Both the position numbers and the translations under genes were made by a program. This document shows, in pieces, positions 1 through 9,065 of a DNA stretch of 64,000 nt (position 1 is its first letter; each line of letters begins with the position of its first letter). Where the stretch lies: the NCBI GenBank assembly GCA_964371405.1, contig CAYJLV010000013.1:1-64000 (forward strand). The letters are read 5' to 3'. The notes below the pieces were generated by a model. It saw nothing but the letters and a program-made list of their open reading frames with translations. It ran no database searches and was not told where the DNA came from. Source of the stretch: JAMHWF01 sp964371405. Lineage in GTDB: Bacteria > Pseudomonadota > Gammaproteobacteria > Burkholderiales > Burkholderiaceae_C.

Positions 1-532
1 GGTGCCACAGCAGGTGGTCGGTCCAGCTGCGCGGCTGGCCGAGCGCGTTCATGTTCGTGCGGCGGAAGAAATAGGTCTGCACGTCCATCTGCTGGACGTT
101 GAACTCGCCGGCCCGGATCTTCCTGTGCACGAACTGGTGGCTCGGGTTGAAGCGCCGCGTGTGGCCGCACATCGCGACCAGCCCGCTCTGCTCTTGCAGC
201 GCGGCGACGGCCTCGGCGTCGGCCAGGCTGTCGGCCAGCGGGATCTCGACCTGCACGTGCTTGCCGGCCTTCAGGCACTGCAGCGCCTGCGCTGCGTGCA
301 TCTGCGTCGGCGTGCACAGGATGACGGCGTCGACCTCCTCGAGCGCCAGACTCTCGGCGAGATCCGTCGCGACGTGGCCGATGCCGTACTTCTGCGCCAC
401 CTCCTGCGTCTTGTCGAGCTCGCGGCCGACCACGGAGACGACTTCGACGCCCTCGATGTTGCGAATGCCCTCGATGTGCTTGACACCGAACGCCCCGGCG
501 CCGGCCAGCGCGACCTTGATCGTCTTCGTCAT
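1..532 (-). CDS. ligC: 4-carboxy-2-hydroxymuconate-6-semialdehyde dehydrogenase, partial
   Basis: The product oxidises the ring-cleavage product of protocatechuate (the hemiacetal of 4-carboxy-2-hydroxymuconate 6-semialdehyde) to 2-pyrone-4,6-dicarboxylate using NAD(P)+. Only about the first 177 residues lie in the window; the C-terminus runs off the left edge. The start reads MTKTIKVALAGAGAFGVKHI, a Gfo/Idh/MocA Rossmann fold with the GxGxxG loop, followed by CTPTQMH and an EIP tripeptide where most Gfo/Idh enzymes have EKP. The ATG (530-532) overlaps the ligB stop as ATGA, so it is the last visible gene of the operon. Assignment rests on close resemblance to LigC/PmdC and on position directly after ligAB. 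Confidence 0.93.
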   Translation of the reverse strand, partial: MTKTIKVALAGAGAFGVKHIEGIRNIEGVEVVSVVGRELDKTQEVAQKYGIGHVATDLAESLALEEVDAVILCTPTQMHAAQALQCLKAGKHVQVEIPLADSLADAEAVAALQEQSGLVAMCGHTRRFNPSHQFVHRKIRAGEFNVQQMDVQTYFFRRTNMNALGQPRSWTDHLLWH

Positions 533-1380
533 TGCGTGTTCTCCAGGACCAGATGGCCGACCGCTGTGTTCGATGCCGGCACGTGATAGAAGCGGTGCAC
601 CACCTTCGGCGCCTTGTCGCTCATCGCGCCGCGCGCGATCAGCCACATCACCAGCTCGATGCCCTCGCTGCCGGCCTCGCGCACGTAGTCGATGTGCGGC
701 TTCGTCGCCAGAGCTGCCGGGTCGGCGATCAGCTGGTCGAGGAAGTCGTTGTCCCACTCACGGTTGATCAGGCCGGCGCGCGGCCCCTGCAGCTGGTGGC
801 TCATGCCGCCCGTGCCCCAGATCTGCACGTTGAGCGGACGGTCGTAGGACTCGACGGCCTTGCGGATCGCACGGCCCAGGTTCCAACAGCGCTGACCCGA
901 CGGCACGGGGTACTGCACGACGTTGACGGCGAACGGGATCACGGCGAACGGCCACGCCTCAGGTTGGCCGCACAGCAGCGACAGCGGCACCGTCAGCCCG
1001 TGATCGACGTCCATCTTGTTGACGATCGTCAGGTCGAAGTCGTCCTGGATCACGCTCTGCGCGATGTGCGACGCCAGCTCGGGATCGCCGATCACCCCAG
1101 GCACCGGTCGCGGGCCCCAGCCCTCGTCGGCGATGGAGTACCCGGCCGCAGTGCCGATCGCAAAGGTCGGGATCATCTCCAGGCTGAACGCGTTGGCGTG
1201 ATCGTTGTAGACGAGGAAGACGACGTCGGGCTTGTGGGCCGGGTCGGCGAGCCAGCGGCGCGAGAACTCGTAGCCCGAGAACACTTTCTGCCAGTAGGGC
1301 TCGTGCGTCTTGCCGAGGTCCATCGCGGCGCCGATCGCCGGCACGTGGCTGGTGTAGATGCTGGCGGTGATCCGTGCCAT
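529..1380 (-). CDS. ligB: protocatechuate 4,5-dioxygenase, beta (catalytic) subunit
   Basis: Extradiol (class III, LigB superfamily) ring cleavage of protocatechuate between C4 and C5 with non-haem Fe(II). The 283-residue product begins MARITASIYTSHVPAIGAA. His12 and His61 (in YNDHAN) fall at the positions of the iron ligands known for LigB, the C-terminal EGIELVMWL supplies the expected ligand glutamate, and GGMSHQLQG contains the catalytic-base histidine. The ATG (1378-1380) shares one base with the ligA stop (TGATG), indicating translational coupling of the two subunits. Length is close to PmdB of Comamonas (about 289) and a little shorter than Sphingobium LigB. Confidence 0.96.
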   Translation of the reverse strand: MARITASIYTSHVPAIGAAMDLGKTHEPYWQKVFSGYEFSRRWLADPAHKPDVVFLVYNDHANAFSLEMIPTFAIGTAAGYSIADEGWGPRPVPGVIGDPELASHIAQSVIQDDFDLTIVNKMDVDHGLTVPLSLLCGQPEAWPFAVIPFAVNVVQYPVPSGQRCWNLGRAIRKAVESYDRPLNVQIWGTGGMSHQLQGPRAGLINREWDNDFLDQLIADPAALATKPHIDYVREAGSEGIELVMWLIARGAMSDKAPKVVHRFYHVPASNTAVGHLVLENTQ

Positions 1381-1769
1381 CACTTCTTCTCCCCGATGGT
1401 GCGATTGCCCTCGATCGACCGGCCGCCCTGCACCATCATGTCGCGGTACTGCGCCTCCGACAGGCCCGTCATGCTGCCGGCCATCTGCTGGAAGCTCTTG
1501 CCGTCGGTGGCGCCGATCTTGGCGAGGAAGTAGATGTTGCCGCCGAGCGCGATGCAGCGGTTGAGGTCGCGCGCCAGCACGGCCTGCTTCTGGTCTTCGG
1601 TCATCTGCCACTCGTCGAGATAGGCGCGCTCGTTCGCCTTGAAGCGCGCGCGGTTGTCGGCCTTCATCAGCGACATGCAGAACTGATTCAGCCAGTAGCC
1701 CTTGCGGGACTGTTCGGCGTCGAAGATCGTCGTGCCGGGCACGTCGAGATAGGGTTTGTTCAGGGACAT
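1380..1769 (-). CDS. ligA: protocatechuate 4,5-dioxygenase, alpha subunit
   Basis: Small subunit of the LigAB dioxygenase; it caps the active site of LigB and has no metal site of its own. The product is 129 residues, starting MSLNKPYLDVPGTTIFD. This start, rather than one 60 bases upstream, is chosen because AAGGAGG lies about 7 bases before the ATG (1767-1769). The central helices (LNQFCMSLMKADNRARF) and the GGNIYFLAKIGATDG segment are typical of LigA/PmdA. It is followed without a gap by ligB. Confidence 0.95.
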   Translation of the reverse strand: MSLNKPYLDVPGTTIFDAEQSRKGYWLNQFCMSLMKADNRARFKANERAYLDEWQMTEDQKQAVLARDLNRCIALGGNIYFLAKIGATDGKSFQQMAGSMTGLSEAQYRDMMVQGGRSIEGNRTIGEKK

Positions 1770-1835
1770 CGCACAACCTCCTTCAGGGCTTGCATTCGAA
1801 GCTCGGCGCGTCGCCATCGCGTGGCGCACCGCATG

Positions 1836-2762
1836 TCATCGCAGATATTCGAGCCAGTACAGCCGCATCGGGTTGTCGACCAGCAGTTTCTTCTGCAGCT
1901 CGGCCGTCGTCGCGATGTGCGGGATGAAGTCGACCAGCAGGCCGTCGTCGGGCATGTGGTTCTTCAGGTTCGGGTGCGGCCAGTCGGTGCCCCACAGCAC
2001 GCGGTCGGGGAAGTTCTCGACCAGGCGCTTCGCGAACGGCACGACGTCGCGGTAGGCGCTGCTCTCGCCGTTCAATGCCGGCGGCCCAGTCACCGACAGC
2101 CGCTCGGGGCAGCTCACCTTGGACCACACGTTCGGGTAGTCGCGCATGAACTTCACGAACAGATCGAACTCGGCGCCGTCCACCGGCTTGCTCACGTCGG
2201 GGCGGCCCATGTGGTCGACGACGACGGTGGTCGGCAGCGCGGTGAAGAAGTCCCACAGCTCGGGCAGGTCGACGGACTCGAAGTAGATGACGACGTGCCA
2301 GCCCAGCGGCGCGATGCGGCCGGCGATCTCCATCAATTCGTCCTTCGGCGTGAAGTCGACGAGGCGCTTGACGAAGTTGAAGCGCACGCCGCGCACGCCG
2401 GCGGCATGCAGCGCCTGCAACTCGCCGTCGCTGACGCTGCGCCTGACGGTGGCGATGCCGCGCGCCTTGCCGCCCGCTGCGACGCAGGCGTCGACCAGCG
2501 CGCGGTTGTCGGCGCCATGGCAGGTCGCCTGCACGATGACGTTGCGCGCGAAGCCGAGGTGGTCGCGCAGCGCGAAGAGCTGCTCCTTGCTCGCGTCGCA
2601 TGGCGTGTACTTGCGCTCGGGTGCGTAGGGGAACTGCGCGCCGGGGCCGAACACGTGGCAGTGCGCGTCGACGGCGCCGGGCGGGAGCTTGAACTGCGGC
2701 TTCGACGGGCCGGCATACCAGTCGAGCCAGCCGGGCGTCTTCTCGAAGTGGGTCGTGGTCAT
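1836..2762 (-). CDS. ligI: 2-pyrone-4,6-dicarboxylate hydrolase
   Basis: Hydrolyses the lactone 2-pyrone-4,6-dicarboxylate to 4-oxalomesaconate. It is a 308-residue amidohydrolase-superfamily protein (Amidohydro_2), a family in which LigI works without a metal. Visible motifs are DAHCHVFGPGAQFPYAPER near the N-terminus, the substrate-binding MGRPD region, and WGTDWPHPNLKNHMPDDG carrying the C-terminal catalytic aspartate. The start ATG (2760-2762) overlaps the stop of the upstream DUF1932 gene as ATGA. There are 66 bases between its stop and ligA. Confidence 0.95.
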   Translation of the reverse strand: MTTTHFEKTPGWLDWYAGPSKPQFKLPPGAVDAHCHVFGPGAQFPYAPERKYTPCDASKEQLFALRDHLGFARNVIVQATCHGADNRALVDACVAAGGKARGIATVRRSVSDGELQALHAAGVRGVRFNFVKRLVDFTPKDELMEIAGRIAPLGWHVVIYFESVDLPELWDFFTALPTTVVVDHMGRPDVSKPVDGAEFDLFVKFMRDYPNVWSKVSCPERLSVTGPPALNGESSAYRDVVPFAKRLVENFPDRVLWGTDWPHPNLKNHMPDDGLLVDFIPHIATTAELQKKLLVDNPMRLYWLEYLR

Positions 2763-3691
2763 CGGGGCGTCACTTCTTGCAGATGATTCAGGATGCGGTC
2801 GGCCTCGGCGCGCCAGTCGGCGCTGCGCGCGAAGCCGGGCTCGCCGCGCTGGCCGAACACACCGGCATCGCCCAAGTCGGCGACCCAGGCCTGGCGCTCG
2901 GCCGTGCCGGCTGCCGACCAGGGCTCGAGGCCGACGTCGCGCACGGTGGCGGCGACTTCGCGCACTTCCTCGGCGCGGCGGCGGCCGTGCTCGATCACGC
3001 GCTGAAAGAAATAGGCGCCCTGCCGCTCCCAGTCGATGCCGGGGAAGGTCTCCTTCAGCGACGACAGCACGGCGTCCTCGACGCCGTAGGCGCGCGCCGC
3101 GGTGAAGCTCTCGATGACCATCGCCTCCAGGCCCTTGATCATCACGCTGCGGCACATCTTGGTCGCCGACGCGACGCCGAGCCGGTCGCTCGCCACCCGG
3201 GCATCGAAGCCGAGCGCGGCCAGCGCCGGCTGCAATGCCGCGGCATGCGCGCCGCCGAGCAGCAACGGCACGCGAATGCGGTACGGCGGCACGGATGTCA
3301 TCACGGCGCCTTCGACATAGCGGCCGCAGGCGCCGTCGATCGCCGCACCGGCGCGCTGCTTGGCGCCCGGCGACGCCGAATTGAAGTCGAGGAACCAGGC
3401 GCCGTCGCCGATCGCGCGCGCGCAGGCCTCGGCCACCGGCTCGGCCTGGCTCGCGGTGACGGCCGAAATCACCAGGTCGGCCGCCGCCGCCAGTTCGGCA
3501 TGCGAAGCGACGAGTCGCACGCCGTGCGCAGCCGCATGCTCGCGCAGCGCCGCCTCGGCCGGCGCGCCGAGCTTGACGTCGTACGCCGTCACCTGCGCCA
3601 CGCCGCGCGCACGCAGATCCTCGGCCAGGATGCGACCGACCTCGCCGTAGCCGACGAGGCCGACGCGCCACTGCAGGGGGTCGATGGTCAT
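2759..3691 (-). CDS. NAD(P)-binding DUF1932 dehydrogenase in the protocatechuate operon
   Basis: A 310-residue protein of the 6-phosphogluconate/3-hydroxyisobutyrate dehydrogenase type. The N-terminal Rossmann domain begins VGLVGYGEVGRILAEDL; the middle part contains FLDFNSASPGAK and a helix GVASATKMCRSVMIKGLEAM in which the usual catalytic lysine region of beta-hydroxyacid dehydrogenases is present; the C-terminal half is a DUF1932-type helical domain. It is translationally coupled to ligI. No reduction step is required in the textbook 4,5-cleavage pathway, so its substrate is unknown; plausible roles are a side reaction on a keto-diacid intermediate or clearance of a dead-end product. It starts just after intergenic repeat copy 1. 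Confidence 0.8.
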   Translation of the reverse strand: MTIDPLQWRVGLVGYGEVGRILAEDLRARGVAQVTAYDVKLGAPAEAALREHAAAHGVRLVASHAELAAAADLVISAVTASQAEPVAEACARAIGDGAWFLDFNSASPGAKQRAGAAIDGACGRYVEGAVMTSVPPYRIRVPLLLGGAHAAALQPALAALGFDARVASDRLGVASATKMCRSVMIKGLEAMVIESFTAARAYGVEDAVLSSLKETFPGIDWERQGAYFFQRVIEHGRRRAEEVREVAATVRDVGLEPWSAAGTAERQAWVADLGDAGVFGQRGEPGFARSADWRAEADRILNHLQEVTPR

Positions 3692-3754
3692 TTCAATGGT
3701 TCATTCCGAACGTTGATGTGCCGGCGCGGGCGGGCTGCCGCGGCGGGGCAGGAC

Positions 3755-3850
3755 GAGGACGTCGGCTGTCCGGCGCAGCGAAGCAAAGGTGGAGGGTCGG
3801 GCGCCGCCCGGCCCGGGGGACATGAGCGGAGCCGGACACCCGGCGGCCTC
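3755..3850 (+). repeat. structured intergenic repeat, copy 1 (nested hairpins)
   Basis: An imperfect outer inverted repeat (3755-3774 with 3831-3850; 17 Watson-Crick pairs and one wobble of 20) encloses a left strand reading GCAGCGAAGCAAAGGTGGA, a 9-bp inner hairpin with a GCC triloop (3794-3802 with 3806-3814) and a right strand GGGGGACATGAGCGGA. Copies 2 and 3 (50081-50182 and 50250-50355) share the unpaired strands while both stems differ in sequence but keep pairing. It sits between ligK and the DUF1932 gene inside the protocatechuate operon. Confidence 0.85.
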
Positions 3851-3966
3851 GGCCCGCAACGACAGCTCGCACGAACTGCGGCATCGAGCCGCGAACAGGC
3901 TTCGAACGAAGCGGCTTCATCTCGATCGCTTACGGAAGGGCCAGGGCGCCACGGAGTCGGTCCACT

Positions 3967-4662
3967 TCAATCGACGTACTTGAGGCCCGCCTTCTCCAGC
4001 GGCCCGCGCATGTTGTACATGTCCAGCCCCAGCACGCCGGATGCCAGCTTGGCGCGCTTCTCGGCCTCGTTGGCCTCGCGCGCCTCGGCGGCGTCGGCCG
4101 TCTGCTGCGCCAGCGCGGCGGGCACGACGACGACGCCGTCGTCGTCGGCGAGCACGACATCGCCCGGGTGGACCTGCGCGCCGGCGCACACTACCGGCAC
4201 GTTGACGGATCCGAGCGTCGCCTTGATCGTGCCCTTGGCGCTGATCGCGCGGCTCCACACCGGAAAACCCATCGCCGTCAGATCCTTCACGTCGCGGCAG
4301 CCGCCGTCGATCACCAGGCCGCGCGCGCCGCGCGCCTTGAACGAGGTGGCGAGCAGGTCGCCGAAGAAGCCGTCGGTGTTGTCGGCGGTGCAGGCGGCGA
4401 CGACGATGTCGCCGGGCCGGATCTGCTCGGCGACGACGTGCATCATCCAGTTGTCGCCCGGGTGCAGCAGCACCGTGACCGCCGTGCCGCAGGCGTGCGC
4501 GCCGGGGTAGATCGGCCGCATGTAGGTCTTCATCAGGCCGAGCCGGCCCATCGCCTCGTGCACCGTGGCGACGCCGAAGCGCGCGAGCTTCTCGACGGCC
4601 GCCCTGTCGGCGCGCTGGATGTTGCGCCGGACGACGCCGAGCTGGGTCAGGGGTGCGTTCAT
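3967..4662 (-). CDS. ligK: 4-carboxy-4-hydroxy-2-oxoadipate aldolase / oxaloacetate decarboxylase
   Basis: Last step of the 4,5-cleavage pathway: retro-aldol cleavage of 4-carboxy-4-hydroxy-2-oxoadipate to pyruvate and oxaloacetate, with divalent metal; the family also decarboxylates oxaloacetate. The 231-residue product is a RraA-like class II pyruvate aldolase. It shows VATVHEAMGRLGLM, the active-site loop TDNTDGFFGDLLATS-like region near residue 90, and GLVIDGGCRDVKDL with the Arg-Asp pair that binds pyruvate and metal. The start ATG lies at 4660-4662, 20 bases after the ligJ stop. Downstream come 275 bases without a gene, holding repeat copy 1. Confidence 0.94.
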   Translation of the reverse strand: MNAPLTQLGVVRRNIQRADRAAVEKLARFGVATVHEAMGRLGLMKTYMRPIYPGAHACGTAVTVLLHPGDNWMMHVVAEQIRPGDIVVAACTADNTDGFFGDLLATSFKARGARGLVIDGGCRDVKDLTAMGFPVWSRAISAKGTIKATLGSVNVPVVCAGAQVHPGDVVLADDDGVVVVPAALAQQTADAAEAREANEAEKRAKLASGVLGLDMYNMRGPLEKAGLKYVD

Positions 4663-4682
4663 GTCGTGCCTTCCTTCGTGAA

Positions 4683-5711
4683 TCACTTGCCGCGCCGCTT
4701 CAGCGCCGCGTCGAGCCGCGGGTAGACGCGCCGCGCATTGCCTTCGTAGACCTTCTTCCTGTCCTCGGCGCTGAGGATCGTCGACGCCTCGATGTAGCGC
4801 TTCGTGTCGTCGTAGTAGTGGCCGGTTTCGGGGTCGATGCCGCGCACCGCGCCGATCATCTCGCTGGCGAACAGCACGTTGTCGACCGGGATCACCTTCG
4901 TCAGCAGGTCGATGCCCGGCTGGTGGTAGACGCAGGTATCGAAGTACACGTTCTTGAGCAGGTGCTCCGCGAGCAGCGGCTTCTTGAGCTCCTGCGCGAG
5001 GCCGCGGTAGCGACCCCAGTGGTACGGCGCCGCGCCGCCGCCGTGCGGGATGACGAAGCGCAGCGTCGGGAAGTCCTTGAACAGGTCGCCCTGGATCAGC
5101 TGCATGACGGCCGTCGTGTCGGCATTGATGTAGTGCGCGCCCGTCGTGTGGAAGCAGGCGTTGCAGCTCGTGCTGACATGGATCATCGCCGGGATGTCGT
5201 ACTCCACCATCTTCTCGTAGATCGGGTACCAGGCGCGGTCGGTCAGCGGCGGGCTGGTCCAGTGGCCGCCCGACGGGTCTGGGTTCAGGTTGATGGCGAC
5301 GTTGCCGTACTCGACGACGCACTTCTCCAGCTCGGGGATGCAGGTCTTCGGGTCGACGCCGGGCGACTGCGGCAGCATCGCCGCCGGGATGAAGTGGTCG
5401 GGGAAGAGCTGCGCGACGCGAAAGCACAGCTCGTTGCAGATCGCGGCCCAGGTCGAGCTGACCTCGAAGTCGCCGATGTGGTGCGCCATGAAGCTCGCGC
5501 GCGGCGAGAAGATCGTCAGGTCGCTGCCGCGCTCCTGCATCTTCTTGAGCTGGTTGGCGATGATCGACTCGCGCAGTTCGTCGTCGCCGATCTTCAGATC
5601 GCTCGCCTTGGGGCTGACCGACGGATCCTTGATGCCGGCGATCTGGCGGTTGCGCCACTCCTCGAGCGCCTTCGGCGCCGTCGTGTAGTGGCCGTGAATG
5701 TCGATGATCAT
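4683..5711 (-). CDS. ligJ: 4-oxalomesaconate hydratase
   Basis: Hydrates the 4-oxalomesaconate isomer (2-keto-4-carboxy-3-hexenedioate) to 4-carboxy-4-hydroxy-2-oxoadipate. The 342-residue product has an amidohydrolase-2 (ACMSD-like) TIM barrel: HxH metal motif in MIIDIHGHYTT, the FSPRASFMAHHIGD loop, a third ligand histidine in MIHVSTSCN, HGGG around residue 223, and SEMIGAVRGIDPETG near the C-terminus. Length and motifs match LigJ/PmdE of the Zn-dependent type, not the GalB type. It lies 29 bases after the ModA-like gene and 20 before ligK. Confidence 0.94.
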   Translation of the reverse strand: MIIDIHGHYTTAPKALEEWRNRQIAGIKDPSVSPKASDLKIGDDELRESIIANQLKKMQERGSDLTIFSPRASFMAHHIGDFEVSSTWAAICNELCFRVAQLFPDHFIPAAMLPQSPGVDPKTCIPELEKCVVEYGNVAINLNPDPSGGHWTSPPLTDRAWYPIYEKMVEYDIPAMIHVSTSCNACFHTTGAHYINADTTAVMQLIQGDLFKDFPTLRFVIPHGGGAAPYHWGRYRGLAQELKKPLLAEHLLKNVYFDTCVYHQPGIDLLTKVIPVDNVLFASEMIGAVRGIDPETGHYYDDTKRYIEASTILSAEDRKKVYEGNARRVYPRLDAALKRRGK

Positions 5712-5740
5712 CGAATAACTCCTGCTGAATCCGGGGCCGA

Positions 5741-6430
5741 TCAGGCCGGCTCCATGCCGTGGCGGCGTTTGATGTCGGCAGTCTCGGGCGACTGCAGGAA
5801 GGCGAGCAGCGTGCGCACGGCGTCGGGCTGCGTCGACGCGGCGCACAGCGCTGCCGAGAACACGGTGACGATCTCGCAGCCGGGCGGCATCGCGCCGATC
5901 ACGTCGACACCCGGCGCACCCGCCATCTCGCTGCGCTGCTGAAAGCCGAGATCGACCCGACCATCGGCGACGAGTTGCGCCACCGGCACGCCGGCCGGCG
6001 CCTGCGCGATGCGCTCGCGCAGTGCATCGGCAACACCCCAGCGCTCGAACAGCTCGAGCAGCGCCGTGCCGCTCGGCCCGGTCGAATAGCCGAGCGTGCG
6101 GGCCGTCAGCACGGCGCGCCGCAGCGACTCCTCGGAGGCCACGTCGGGCCGCGACGCGCCGGCGCGCACGCCGATCGCAACCTCGGAGCGCACGACGTCG
6201 CTGCGGCTGCCGGCGACGGCGTGGCCGGAGCCAATCAGCTTGTCGATCGCGTCCGACGCCAGGATGACGACGTCGAGCGCTTCGCCGGTCTGCACCCGCC
6301 TGGCCGCATCGACACCGCCGACCGATTCGATCGCGACCACGACGCCGCTGCGCGCGCGGTACGCCTCGGCCAGCTCCGCCAGCACGAGGCGCGTCGCCAT
6401 CGACGAAATGCCGGTGATGGGGTTCGTCAT
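5741..6430 (-). CDS. ModA-like substrate-binding-fold protein without signal peptide; candidate oxalomesaconate isomerase
   Basis: A 229-residue protein with the type II periplasmic binding-protein fold of the ModA family: MTNPITGISSMATRLVLAEL, then IESVGGVDAARRVQTGEALD and VVILASDAIDKLI, and near the middle TLGYSTGPSGTALLELFERWG. Two features argue against a transport role: the N-terminus has no signal peptide, so the protein should be cytosolic, and no permease or ATPase is adjacent. It is the promoter-proximal gene of the operon, where other bacteria carry a LigU/PmdU isomerase. From memory, a bacterial aconitate isomerase, which also moves a double bond in a tricarboxylate, was reported to have this fold. 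An isomerase role for oxalomesaconate is therefore an inference. A start 36 bases upstream is possible but also lacks a signal. Confidence 0.7.
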   Translation of the reverse strand: MTNPITGISSMATRLVLAELAEAYRARSGVVVAIESVGGVDAARRVQTGEALDVVILASDAIDKLIGSGHAVAGSRSDVVRSEVAIGVRAGASRPDVASEESLRRAVLTARTLGYSTGPSGTALLELFERWGVADALRERIAQAPAGVPVAQLVADGRVDLGFQQRSEMAGAPGVDVIGAMPPGCEIVTVFSAALCAASTQPDAVRTLLAFLQSPETADIKRRHGMEPA

Positions 6431-6515
6431 GCCGCGATTCTTGATCCAAGTGCTGCCATGCATCAATGAGATAGCTCATCTATCAGTTATCGAAGTTCGG
6501 CATATCATTACCGGC
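6431..6515. promoter_or_regulatory. divergent promoter region with LysR-type operator candidate
   Basis: The 85 bases between the ModA-like gene and its divergent LysR regulator are clearly more AT-rich than the genes. They contain two overlapping inverted repeats: ATGAG-N4-CTCAT (6466-6479) and GATAG-N5-CTATC (6470-6484). The arrangement suits a LysR-type regulator controlling the catabolic operon and its own gene. No -10/-35 pair was assigned with confidence. Confidence 0.6.
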
Positions 6516-7421
6516 ATGGACCTGAAGCAGCTCGAATACTTCGTGCATGTCGCCGAACTCGGCAGCTTCACGCGCGCATCGTCGCTGCTCGCCGTGGCTC
6601 AGCCGGCGCTCAGCCGGCAGGTGCGCACGCTCGAAGTCGAGTTGCGCCAGTCGCTGTTCCAGCGCAACGGCCGCGGCGTCACGCTGACGGACGCCGGCAA
6701 GCGCCTGCTCGCGCACGGCCGCGGCATCCTGCAGCAGGTCGAGCGCGCGCGGCTCGAACTCGAGGCCGGCCGCGGCGTCGCCACCGGCCGCGTGACGATC
6801 GGCCTGCCGCCGAGCCTGAGCCGCCCGCTGACCGGGCCGCTGGTGTCGGCGTTCCGCACGCGCTTCCCGGCCGCGTCGCTCGGCGTCGTCGAGGGGCTGA
6901 CGACGTTCGCGCTCGAGTGGCTGGCGATCGGCCGCGTCGACTGCGCGCTCGTCTACAACGTCGCGCCGACGCCGGCGATCGACGTCCAGCCGCTGCTCGA
7001 CGAGCCGCTGTACCTGGTGTCGGGCCGCGCCCGCAACCCGCCGCGGCGTCGGGGCGCCGCTCCACTGACGCTGGCCGAGTTGGCGGCGCACGAGCTCGTG
7101 ATGCCGAGCCGCCCGCACTCGATCCGCATGCTGGTCGAGGCGGCGCTCGCCAACGAAGGCCGGCGCGCCGACGTGGCGCTCGAGATCGAGAGCGTGCCCG
7201 CGATATTCGACCTGGTGCAGCGCGAGGACGTGCACGCCGTGCTGACGCTCAACGCCATCCGCGCCAGCGGCGCCGAGGCCGGGCTGCGGGTGCGGCCGAT
7301 CGGCCGGCCGCCGCTGACAGCGACGCTGGGCGTCGCCACCTCGGCGCAGCGCCATCGCGGCCCGCTGATCGAGCAGACCGTCGAGCTGCTGCGCGAGCTC
7401 GTGCGCGAGACTTGGCGTTGA
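6516..7421 (+). CDS. LysR-family regulator of the protocatechuate operon
   Basis: A 301-residue LysR-type regulator. The N-terminal winged helix-turn-helix spans about residues 1-60 (MDLKQLEYFVHVAELGSFTR, QPALSRQVRTLE), followed by a linker helix and an effector-binding domain from about residue 90 (GRVTIGLPPSLSRPL). It is transcribed divergently from the 4,5-cleavage operon, the usual layout for LysR activators of ring-cleavage operons such as pmdR or ligR. The effector may be protocatechuate or a pathway intermediate; this is inferred from context only. The HTH resembles the nac/cynR-like subgroup, so a function name beyond this is not justified. Confidence 0.9.
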   Translation: MDLKQLEYFVHVAELGSFTRASSLLAVAQPALSRQVRTLEVELRQSLFQRNGRGVTLTDAGKRLLAHGRGILQQVERARLELEAGRGVATGRVTIGLPPSLSRPLTGPLVSAFRTRFPAASLGVVEGLTTFALEWLAIGRVDCALVYNVAPTPAIDVQPLLDEPLYLVSGRARNPPRRRGAAPLTLAELAAHELVMPSRPHSIRMLVEAALANEGRRADVALEIESVPAIFDLVQREDVHAVLTLNAIRASGAEAGLRVRPIGRPPLTATLGVATSAQRHRGPLIEQTVELLRELVRETWR

Positions 7422-7444
7422 AACGCCCGCCGTCGCCGAGCACC

Positions 7445-7450
7445 TAAAAT
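7445..7450 (+). promoter_or_regulatory. possible -10 element for argG
   Basis: TAAAAT 30 bases before the argG ATG in a locally AT-rich stretch (CCTAAAATCGCGG). No convincing -35 at normal spacing; the nearest TTGAAA (7418-7423) is 21 bases away. Confidence 0.35.
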
Positions 7451-7479
7451 CGCGGCTTTTCCGCCGTCATCCGCCCACC

Positions 7480-8750
<1,271 letters not shown>

Positions 8751-8751
<1 letters not shown>

Positions 8752-9065
8752 TGGCGACCGAACGCATCGACGGCGTCGCCGTCTCGACCCAGGCCAACGT
8801 CTACTTCGACGGCAAGTGCGTCTCGCACACGATCACGCTCGCCGACGGCGCGCGCAAGAGCGTCGGCGTGATCCTGCCGTCGCAGCTGACCTTCAGCACC
8901 GGCGCGCCCGAGGTGATGGAACTCGTCGCCGGCCGCTGCCGCGTGCGCCTGGCGGGCGGCGACTGGCAGCCTTACGCCGGCGGACAGTCGTTCGAAGTGC
9001 CGGGCAACTCGTCGTTCGACATCGAGGTCGACGAGACGCTGCACTACGTCTGTCACTTCGCGTAG
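8751..9065 (+). CDS. ppnP: pyrimidine/purine nucleoside phosphorylase
   Basis: A 104-residue cupin-like protein of the DUF1255/PpnP family, which phosphorolyses a range of nucleosides to base and ribose 1-phosphate. The family landmarks ANVYFDGKCVSHTITLADG, GVILPSQLTFSTGAPEVME and the C-terminal VPGNSSFDIEVDETLHYVCH are all present and length is standard. Translationally coupled to argG. Its last 13 bases overlap the 3' end of the convergent HisKA-receiver gene. Confidence 0.94.

Noticed and set aside
5741..6430. Molybdate or tungstate ABC transport receptor (modA)
   Set aside because: No signal peptide, no modB/modC nearby and location within a ring-cleavage operon.
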